Shown in pieces: positions 55,463 to 64,000 of a DNA stretch of 64,000 nt. The stretch spans positions 12,925,001 through 12,989,000 of the forward strand of contig NC_083508.1 of NCBI RefSeq assembly GCF_032362555.1, written 5' to 3'. Numbering within the stretch: the stretch's first letter is position 1; every line of letters starts with the position of its first letter. The notes under the pieces are model-generated. The model had not been told where the DNA came from and made no database searches. It saw nothing but the letters and a program-made list of their open reading frames with translations. The stretch is from Amyelois transitella. Taxonomy: Eukaryota; Arthropoda; Insecta; Lepidoptera; Pyralidae. A program made the translations under genes and the position numbers.

Positions 55463-56047
55463 CTCGAGTAAACGTAGGCCTTAGTATTTCTTAGTTTTAT
55501 CATAATTCGTACATTAAGTCCCACATTATAATTTCAATATTATCTTGCGAGTTCTGAATGAACGCTATGATAAACTACGCAGAACTTTCATCGTAAATCA
55601 CTGTCTGTCTCTAAATATTGTTATCAGTTTGCTACAAAAATAATTATTTACTTACTATTTTTTCACATGTCTGGGATTTTCTTTTTTAGGACTCCTTTGT
55701 TCAGGTCTACTTCCGTATAAGGAGGAATTGGAAAAAAATAAGATTAATAAAAATAATTGAAATAAAGCAGTCTTTTACTAATAATAATTCATTTCCCTAC
55801 AGAAATTTAAGGATAATTGTGATAATCGCAGGCACAAGATTGGAAATGCGACATGCGCCATTTTGACATCCGTGTCAGTTATTTCAGTTAGTCGTTTTAA
55901 AATTAAAAAAAGCTGAAGATAACATAATTAAGTACCTAGATAATTTAAGGAAGATACTTACGAGGTTGGAAATAGTATATACCTACTTAATTTCAAATGA
56001 AGAAAAATGAGGTTGTATGTCAAAAATATTCTGTAGCGTGAGCGACG

Positions 56048-56215
56048 ATTAGGGCTCTACCGCCACAAAGGGAAGATCTTCCGCTAGGCTAGGTGTTATG
56101 CCTGTCTGTTGTTATATATATGTGTTATACTATTATTATCGCGATTGTGTTTAGCATACGCGCTGTGTTTGGCTGGTGGCGTGTGACGTTAGTGATGTCG
56201 CCACAGATCTATTAA
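56048..56215 (+). repeat. Repeat family Y copy, internally deleted
   Basis: CTCTACCGCCACAAAGGGAAG, then AT-rich filler, then CATACGCGCTGTGTTTGGC and GATGTCGCCAC. Confidence 0.55.
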
Positions 56216-57531
56216 ATCTCAGGCCTTGCTCAGCTCAGGCGAAGGTAAACATTAAATTGTTTCCGAAGAAAGCCCTCAGGAAAACGATATTGACAAGTTT
56301 AAAAAATATAACGGAGACTTTTTAAATCTATAATTTTAATTGCAAAGCACCTATGTGTTCAAAACTTAGAAAAAAAAACAGTTTTTGTATTAAAACTTGT
56401 ACGTGATAAAAAAGCACGTGTCACAGGAGCGCAGTCGCAAGCAGATCATAATAATATCATAATAAATACGATAGCAACAGCTTAGTATGCAAAACGAGAC
56501 GCCTCGGCGCCTTGTCTGCAGTAGTTGGCTGCCAAGATCTGACAACGCGTGGAGGTCTGATGCTATCTGAAGGTCACGTCCACCTGACACAGGTGCACAG
56601 CTGATTGTTACCTCTCATTTTGGGTGTATTATTGAAACTTATTAGGTAGGAGATGGTCGAGCCAAAAAGTAGTTGCCATGAGAGGTGAGGATGCAACCGG
56701 GACGAGATAAAATAAACTTTACAAAATTTTAATAAAAAGGCCTTTCGTTATCTTCACGATCTTTTATTAAGCGTGAGATCTGGATATAATTTATATTGAA
56801 AGTAATTCCTCTGTGACAAATGCCCAGGTTCAAGCGGACAAAGCCGAAGAATAGAAATAGCTATAGATATAAATAGACCTAAAATGAATTATTATCACGT
56901 TCAACAACTACGTACAATTTTTGGAATATCCCCGTTACTCCGAGTATCTAGTTCAGTTTGGTTATTGATTAAACTATTAATAATTACGATACGGTCAGTT
57001 GACTCACCTCAGACTATTCATAGCTGCAGTTGCCGAGAAATAGTGCACAGACGGCGAGACAACCAGGAAAAGGTCAAGTTTACACGCTATACTTGTAACC
57101 GCAGTAAAAATAACTTGTTACAAATTAACTGAAATTTTAAATTTTTGAATACCACGAATGTAGAGTAAGTATGCGCTTGCGCAGGTGTAAGTTAAGAATG
57201 AGCATCACAGTGGCGACACCCGCCTAAAACTACCTGGATTCCTAGGTATTAGGTATAAGGGTAAGAGCGATTAAGTTTTCGCTTAAGAAGCAATTACTAT
57301 TGTTCATTATTTATACCTGTAGAGTGGACTGCAATGACTAATTTTTAAGTACAATGTTAGTACGGTACAGTCGGAATAATATAAATGTTAAATTTTTGTA
57401 TTCGTGCTCTCACTTACAGATCACAGATTTTCGTGAGAGTGATTGATAAGGCTTCAGCTTAAAAAAAATGTAAGTACTAACATGATACTACTAACGTAAT
57501 AAAACTGTTTTGTCCCGTAAGTATATATATA

Positions 57532-57777
57532 ACATACCTACAATCACGTCTACATCCCTTGCGGTTTGGACAGAGCCAACCGCCTTGAATAGACTCCAAA
57601 GGTCACGTTTGATTTGAATTGAGATAAAAAATAGCGACAGGTTTCTAGCCCATCACCTACAAAAAAATTCCAAAATGACTAACCCTATCCCTTAGTCGCC
57701 TTTTATGACATCTTTGGGAAATATGTATATGGACTCCTCCATTTTTATTCTAAAGTGCCGGAAAACCACACGGCACC
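57532..57777 (-). repeat. SINE-B copy, diverged
   Basis: CAATCACGTCTACATCCC on the left, GTGCCGGAAAACCACACGGCACC on the right. Confidence 0.82.
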
Positions 57778-57987
57778 CGGCATTTCTAGTTATTTACGGA
57801 GGTAACTTGTTTTTTAAGACAGAAAGTGGATCGTTTGTACAGAAAGCATAGGCGAGTAATCAATCCCCTGTAAAATTCTATTTCGAGACGAAGTGTTTAC
57901 GTTTACAAATAAATACTACACGGCCAGATGTTTTCATTCTCCATTTTGAAGAGGTGAATGTTACAACTTAATCTATATTAAATTTAG

Positions 57988-58155
57988 TTTATATCCCTTG
58001 TGAAATAGACAGGGCCAACAGTTTTGAAAAGACTGGTAGGCCAAGTTCAGGTCTTGACTTAATGATAGAATTGAGATTGAATAGTGACAGGTTGCTAGCC
58101 CATCGCCTAAAAGAAGAATCTCAAATTTATAAGCCTATCCCTTATACGCCTTTTA
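57988..58155 (-). repeat. SINE-B copy, 5' end lost
   Basis: TATATCCCTTGTGAAATAGACAG through AAGCCTATCCCTTATACGCC. Confidence 0.78.
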
Positions 58156-58987
58156 CTTATATATTATTTTAATCTAAATTTTCCTTTCAAATAAGAAATA
58201 CCCATTTAGCAACTGGTTGCGAAACTCATTTGCCAAAGCGGAAAAAGTAATTTTTGTTGGTATATATTGGTAATTGCGTATAAAGAATAAGAAAGCCTAC
58301 ATCGCAACCAACGGCCCCAATAAAAATTCCTTTTTCACAACCGGTTGCGAATCTGATTTGTCACGGCGACCGAAAGGTAAATTTGGTTGTATGTAAATTG
58401 TGCCCTATCTGGCAAAAGCCAGTGCTAGTATATAATTTACCTGAACCAATGCACATAATGCATTATACTCGTATATGATATAATACCTACAGATTTTTCC
58501 TCGTGTTCGTGCAGACATGTGTCGAATCATAAATTCCCAATTAATTACAAGTACCAATCGAACTGATAGCAGTTAGTTGGTAATTAAGCTATTTATAATT
58601 ATTGTCACCTCAATAATAGAATTCAATGTAAGTATTTAATTTGTTTACTAATATTGCAGGGATTCCTAATATTACAAGTTGGTCGCGGAAAATGGACATT
58701 TGTTAAATATTTCTTGGTAATGTTGTGTTTACAAATACAGATGGGATTACAAATGGAATTTCTGCACATTCTCAGAACAGAATTAATCGCAAATCAATCA
58801 TGTCATGTGTTATTTTGGCAGAGAAGAATAAAATCTAGATTGCTAGTGAGTCCTGTTAATAGCATTGGAATGGACAAAAGATGCATCAAAGTAAAACAAA
58901 CTAGCGGAAACGTGTGTGATCGAACATAAGCAAAATTAAGTAAAGTAAGTGAATTAAGTAGATAAGTGACGATAAGGAACAGATAAT

Positions 58988-59214
58988 AATAAATACGGGA
59001 AAGATAACACAGATTGAGTTAGCCTCGAAGTAAGTTCGAGACTTGTTTTACGAGAAACTAACTCGAGGGCACTATATTTTAATATATACGCTAAAAAGAT
59101 AAACATCCAACAGCCAGGCCAATCTGAGAAAAATCATTTCTCATCATGCCCTGGCCGGGATTAGAACCCGGTATCTCTAGTATCACAGACAAGCACACTA
59201 CCGCTGCGCCACTA
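58988..59214 (-). repeat. SINE-A copy
   Basis: Diverged minus-orientation copy. The B box is mutated (GGATTAGAACCC). Confidence 0.8.
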
Positions 59215-59348
59215 ATACAGAAGAGACGTACAGAAGAGAGATAGACAATAAAGTGACAGGAATAGAAAAGAGAATCCTTTGATGGTTAAATAACTTAACA
59301 TACCTACATTCAAGGCGAGTATAAAGCCTAGCCAGTTGTATTTCTCAA

Positions 59349-59573
59349 AGTATCAACATACATACATATAATCACGTCCATATCCCCTGCGGGGCAGACA
59401 TAGCCAGCAGTCTTGAACAGACTGATATGCCACGTTCAGCTGTATGGCTTAACGATAGAATTGAGATTCAAATAGTGACAGGTTGCTAAAAGAAGAAGCC
59501 TTTTACGACATCCATGGGAACGAGATGGAGTGGTCCTATTCTTTTTTTATAGGTGCCGGGAGCCACACGGCAC
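59349..59573 (-). repeat. SINE-B copy, internally deleted
   Basis: CATACATACATATAATCACG to GGTGCCGGGAGCCACACGGCACC. Confidence 0.85.
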
Positions 59574-59902
59574 CAATAAATATAATTATCAATGTTATCA
59601 AAAATTATTTGTGGTCTAAAACAACCCCGTCTGAAGCCGGTGGCGGCAGTCGTTGAACTATCGATTCCCGCGCGTGCGTCAAGTGGCCGCCCGCCGGGTG
59701 CGGGCTGCGGGTTCGGTTGTCGGCGATGACATTATAAGCCAGACAGTTTTTAACAATATCATCTATTTTTGGACAAACTTCACAAAAAAAAAGGAGTCAT
59801 AAAATAAAATTATTTTTCAATCTCACTGACGGATTTACAATCCGGTCAATTTAGCCGTAAAAAATTTACCCTACTCGTATTGAAAAAAAATCTTACAAAT
59901 GT

Positions 59903-59965
59903 AAAAATTTTCACACTATTTCATGGTTTATGAACCATAAACCATGAAATAGTGTGAAAATTTTT
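59903..59965. repeat. Perfect 28-bp inverted repeat (7-base loop)
   Basis: The arms 59903-59930 and 59938-59965 are exact reverse complements, with TGAACCA between them. AT-rich, no ORF. Confidence 0.9.
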
Positions 59966-60898
59966 ATGGAGATGGTTACGGTAACCGCTTGACAATCGCA
60001 TCGCACAGACGTGAGAATCCTTCATTTCAGCGACATTATACTAGCTTTAATAATTCTGTGGAGATTAGTCATTGGTTTTCTACTTCTACATAACAATATA
60101 TTCTGTTCCTACATAAATTTAACTCCATTGTAATAAAAATAAACAAACACTTTCAATCTTCCTAATACACAATCGTTGCGTTGCTTCGTCAAACACCTCT
60201 ACTATAAGGTTGCCCTTATTAAGGTTAATCACCCGTAATGAAAAGCTAATGGGCAGTCACACACACGCTGGTTTTCGTGCGCGCGGAAATGGCCGTGTTT
60301 GCTTGCCGACTAAATTAACCCTTTGGTGCGACACGCGGCACAGAAAGTCCCAAGGGACCCATCGTTGATTACTGCTGTTTTTTTTTTTGTAACATTTGAT
60401 GTATTTGCTATGGTGAATTCGGTAATAGTAGACAATATGTAGGAGAACCGCGTAAGCTTGTGCGGTTACGTCTCTTGGAAGTTTAAAAAAGGAACAAGTA
60501 AAAGAAATTCTGGACAGGCGTTATGAAAAATTATATAAAATTAAAAAAAAATAATAATATTACGATAGTGCTGTAAAGGTTTAATAGAGGCGAGCAAAGC
60601 TGCCGGTAAAAGCAAGTTTCCAGAAAATATAACAACTCTCGTTATCCTCAGGCAGCAAGGCATATAAACTACGAAGTAAATATTGCAGATAAAGATAAGA
60701 TTTTGATAATTAATTAAATTATTTTTATTATTTGCTGCATGATAAGATTACCTTTGATATACTTAAAGTAAAGATTAGTTCGTCTGCACATCTTAACTAA
60801 CTATATAATTTTTTATTACACAAAGCCATTGTTATAACAAACAGTAGATAGTGAAAGTTTCTTCTTATCACTCTAAACTACAAACGTGTTAATAATAA

Positions 60899-61166
60899 CA
60901 TACATACATATAATCACTTCTATATCCCTTGCGGGGAAGACAGAGCCAACGGTCTTAAAAAGACTGATAGGCCACGTTCAGCTGTTTTGGCTTAATGATA
61001 GAAATTGAGATTCATATAGTTGTCGACAGGTTGCAAGCCCATAGCCTAAAAAAAGAATCCCAAGTTTGTAATGCTATCCCTTAGTCGCCTTTTACGACAA
61101 CCATGGGAAAGAGATGGAGTGGTCCTATTCTTTTTTGTATTGGTGCCGGGAACCACTCGGTACTAA
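60899..61166 (-). repeat. SINE-B copy
   Basis: Full length from CATACATACATATAATCAC to GTGCCGGGAACCACTCGG. Confidence 0.88.
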
Positions 61167-61673
61167 TAACCATTTAAGATTTAATTAACTGACTAACATT
61201 ATAGTGCACAGGAGACTAGATTTAGGGATTAGAATTTTGGCATGTAGTTTTCGTTAAGATGCTTGGAGGTGAACTAACAGATTATTTCCTGTTACACCAC
61301 CGGGTTCGGAAATTAACAAGAAATTAGTTTTACGCGGGTGACAGAGCCTGCCCTGTTCAGATATTAATTTTAAGTCCAGTTCCTTAATATTCTTAAAATT
61401 TGTTTAACATATAAGCACCTTGATTACATTAAATAATAGGTTATTGTTTGAAATAGAATTGTGTCTAACAGATATCAATAAAATTAGGTTTTCGTGACCC
61501 TTATTTCTTTATTTCGGTCAAAAAACTGTCTAGTCACCGCACAACAGGTGGTTTCCCTTGTAATCGATGGTGGGCCAGAGTTCATAGATTTAATCGGTGT
61601 CCCCGAATTTTTGTATGGAGGGCATTGTTATACTATATTAAAGCCAGGCCCGTGCTAACAAACACATTATTAC

Positions 61674-61772
61674 ATTCATACATACATACATACATACATA
61701 AAATCACGCCTCTTTCCCGGAGGGGTAGGCAGAGACTACCTCTTTCCACTTGCCACGATCTCTGCATACTTA
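61674..61772 (-). repeat. RTE-like LINE 3' tail
   Basis: A long (CATA)n run, then AAATCACGCCTCTTTCCCGG through ACGATCTCTGCATACTT. Confidence 0.8.
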
Positions 61773-61995
61773 TTGAAGACATTAAAAAAAATTAATTGTT
61801 AGTTAATTAGTATTAGTCTATAACTACATATTACATTCAAATTTATTAAATACGGTGACCGGCATAGTTTTTTAGTTCGTAGTCCGATAGAGGTGAACAA
61901 TGAAATTTGTTTCGTAGGTAAAAATGAATTTTAAGCTCAATTATTCCTTTTGTTAAAATTAGTGTGGGCTCAATAATTTCTTTTCTTAAAATCGG

Positions 61996-62127
61996 TGCCG
62001 TGTGTTTACCGGCACCAATCATTAAGCCAAACAGCTGAACGTGGTCTTTCAGTCTTTTCAATAATTTAATGGCTCTGTCTACCCCGCAAAGGATACAAAC
62101 GTGACTATATGTATGTATGTATGTACT
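61996..62127 (+). repeat. SINE-B, internally deleted
   Basis: The GTGCCGTGTGTTTACCGGCACC start joined straight to ATCATTAAGCC and the 3' end. It lies just before the putative rhomboid leader exon. Confidence 0.78.
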
Positions 62128-62160
62128 ACATAAAAAACCAGATTAGATACGATAACTTAC

Positions 62161-62330
62161 CAGTAAATTCCAAAGATGATCCTATTAAACTCACACACGT
62201 CACGTCAAACCGCAAAATGTTTACAAAACACAGAGCGCGTCCGTTCCCTGCCAAGATATAATGAACAATTCACTAGAGGCAGTGCATCGTATACCTAATC
62301 GCGCGTTATCAGTGTATCAGATGCGACGTG
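62161..62330 (-). promoter_or_regulatory. Possible distal leader exon/promoter of the rhomboid
   Basis: On the minus strand, repeat-free sequence with GAACGGACGCGCTC ends in TTTACTG followed by a perfect GTAAGT donor (GT at 62160-62159). The next good leader acceptor on that strand is at 53746, giving an intron of about 8.4 kb filled with SINE copies. The 5' limit is arbitrary. Inference from a single donor site. Confidence 0.3.
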
Positions 62331-62436
62331 CCTCTGCGCTGATAACAAACAGCTGACTGCCGAATGCGTGGAGGGTTAAATGTTATCACGCTTTCAGTGA
62401 AACGTATGAAGGAATGTATGTATGTATGTATAGATT

Positions 62437-62689
62437 TGCCGTGTGGTTCCCGGCATCAACAGAAAAAAGAATAGGACTATTCCATCTCCTTCCCATGGAT
62501 GTCGTAAAATGCGACTAAGGGATAGGCTTATAAACTTGGGATTCTTCTTTTAGACCATGGGCTAGCGACTTATCACTTTTGAATCTCACTTCTTTTATTA
62601 AGCTAAACGCCCATCAGTCTTTGCAAGACTGTTGGCTCTGTCTACCACGCAAGGGATATAGACGTGATTATATGTATGTATGTATGCTA
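62437..62689 (+). repeat. SINE-B copy
   Basis: Near full length, with (TATG)n both before and after it. Confidence 0.85.
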
Positions 62690-62699
62690 TTTTACGACT

Positions 62700-63361
62700 G
62701 TCAAGAAGATGATGTCACATTGTCAATTCGTCATTGGGCTTATCACATGCTCGGTCATGTCTGATAAAAACAAAATGGCGATCTTTACCCTTACAACTTG
62801 TCTTGATAGAGACATCAGTAGAATACGTAACTCCACTACTAAGTAGTTATAATTGCTCCACACTGTATTATGTTTTTATAAACTAGTTAATTAGCGACAC
62901 GTGTTTGTAAATAATTAGTTTTTTTTACACGAGTATGCCAAACGAACGACCTTACAGGTCATATAGTCTTTCTTCAATGTTATATGTCATATTTAGACAC
63001 TTCATTCCCATCACTATCATAACAATATTTGTTAACTTTGGTTTAGAAAGTGGCCGAAGGGAATTTCCTTTATCATAGTGGATTATCTGTGTGTTTATAC
63101 TTGCACACATTCATACATACATATTTAGCTAGGTGCCATGTCTTGGAAAATTCTTGTTTACTTTATTTTCACCCTTTTTTACCTAAAATAATTTCTCCAT
63201 ACAAGATGGTTGCTAGGCAACGTTGTTTTTTTTAATGTCATTTGAAACCATTGACAATATAAATCACTGACGTGAATAATTTCTGTGTAAGTAATCCAAG
63301 TTTGAAACTGTAAAAAAAACCTCGCGATCGGTTTTAACGACGGAGGTGGGTAAGATTAAGT
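62700..63361. other. No recognisable feature
   Basis: AT-rich sequence with a CATACATACATA run near 63112. No exon or repeat body is recognised. Confidence 0.3.
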
Positions 63362-63532
63362 GGGTCCTGGTAAGTAAAGGGTCAGGTCAAAAGTACCCGA
63401 AACCGCCGAGCTTGCATGAAGAGAGTTATGAATGTGGATGAAGCGAAGGAAGTATGCAGAGATCGTGGTAAGTGGAAAGAGGTAGTCTCTGCCTACCCCT
63501 CCGGGAAAGAAGCGTGATTTTATGTATGTGGG
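63362..63532 (+). repeat. RTE-like LINE 3' fragment
   Basis: GTCCTGGTAAGTAAAGGGTC through GAAGCGTGATTTTATGTATG. Confidence 0.8.
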
Positions 63533-64000
63533 TAAGATTCGATAGTTAGATTTTTTTATTTTTACTAGCTTAGTTTTTGACATCCAGCTAGCACCGCTCG
63601 GTTAACCAGGTTCTAATTTTTAAATGTCACGGAGTTTACAACAAAACTTTACGCCTTTTTCTGTTATCAATTCATAATCATAACAATGTTTGTTATTTTT
63701 TGTCCGAACAATATGATTTGTTATTGTTCAAAGTATATTTAAACTGAAAACAATCCAAATCAGATTACCAGCAGGTTATCAGGATAACCTCCATAACGGA
63801 TTCAACACAACATTCTATTTATAATTTATGGATGAAGTGTAGTTAAAATTGATAGTCTATTGAACAAAAGTTAGAAATATTTTTTCCTTCTTTCACCGAA
63901 AGTATTGAATTATTGCAAAATAATTTTAAACACTTTCGTCATAATATACCACTTTGGATTATGCCGCAAATAGAGATCTTTCTTTAAAAAAATTAAGGCA
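63533..64000. other. No recognisable feature
   Basis: AT-rich DNA to the window end. No exon, repeat or motif I can support. Confidence 0.3.

Larger units (their letters stand above)
53746..62160 (-). other. Putative rhomboid intron 1 / upstream region
   Basis: No protein-coding exon is evident. It holds six recognisable SINE-B copies, one or two SINE-A copies, Helitron-like and family Y fragments, and an RTE-like tail. Repeat-poor parts include about 55.5-56.0 kb, 56.2-57.5 kb (with an E-box cluster at 56581-56603), 59.6-60.4 kb (two GC-rich patches) and 61.2-61.6 kb. Confidence 0.4.

Noticed and set aside
58654..58929. 91-codon plus-strand ORF
   Set aside because: AT-rich codon use, no domain, no splice context, and it lies in a repeat-filled non-coding region. 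Likely chance.
61678..61702. (CATA)n runs as independent microsatellites or CRISPR-like arrays
   Set aside because: They sit at the tails of SINE-B or RTE-like elements. No spacer-repeat structure is present.

Overview
The window looks like nuclear DNA from a moth or butterfly. It is AT-rich, and its genes are split by GT-AG introns. It is crowded with interspersed repeats whose (CATA)n/(TATG)n tails and tRNA-like heads resemble families I know from lepidopteran genomes. I see no bacterial operon, CRISPR or viral gene. Everything was read by eye, so exon borders rest on splice motifs, reading-phase agreement and protein-family patterns.

Genes, left to right. (1) The 3' end of a secreted von Willebrand factor type C (VWC)/mucin-like protein on + (exons 11229-16660), followed by a probable long repeat-free 3'UTR to about 18320. 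(2) A small two-coding-exon gene for a secreted 95-residue protein (24207-24843, +), with its own promoter-like GC-rich patch and a short leader exon at about 23480-23494. (3) A broken mariner element (about 33285-34594). (4) A complete 11-exon tenectin-like gene (36572-48398, +). It encodes 1128 residues: a signal peptide, four full VWC modules, Thr/Ser-rich linkers and a C-terminal half VWC module. (5) A complete 5-coding-exon rhomboid-family intramembrane serine protease on - (53669 down to 51255, 328 residues), convergent with gene 4. It has upstream ORFs in its leader and a possible distant leader exon near 62161.

The rest is intron and intergenic DNA filled by a few families. 'SINE-A' is tRNA-derived, with a polymerase III B-box-like motif and an ATTT tail (8 clear copies). 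'SINE-B' starts GTGCCGTGTGGTTCCCGGCACC and ends in (TATG)n (about 30 copies). The others are 3' fragments of an RTE-like LINE with the same tail type, Helitron-like elements ending CTAG|T, a hAT-type non-autonomous element with an 8-bp target duplication, and two unnamed families (X and Y). Family names are my own labels.

Two of the genes encode extracellular VWC/mucin proteins, which would act in apical or cuticular matrix. The small secreted protein gene lies between them. The rhomboid would release membrane-tethered ligands, by family knowledge. Nothing in the sequence proves that these genes act together. The two VWC genes do look like diverged tandem relatives, because all their VWC exons have phase-1 borders.
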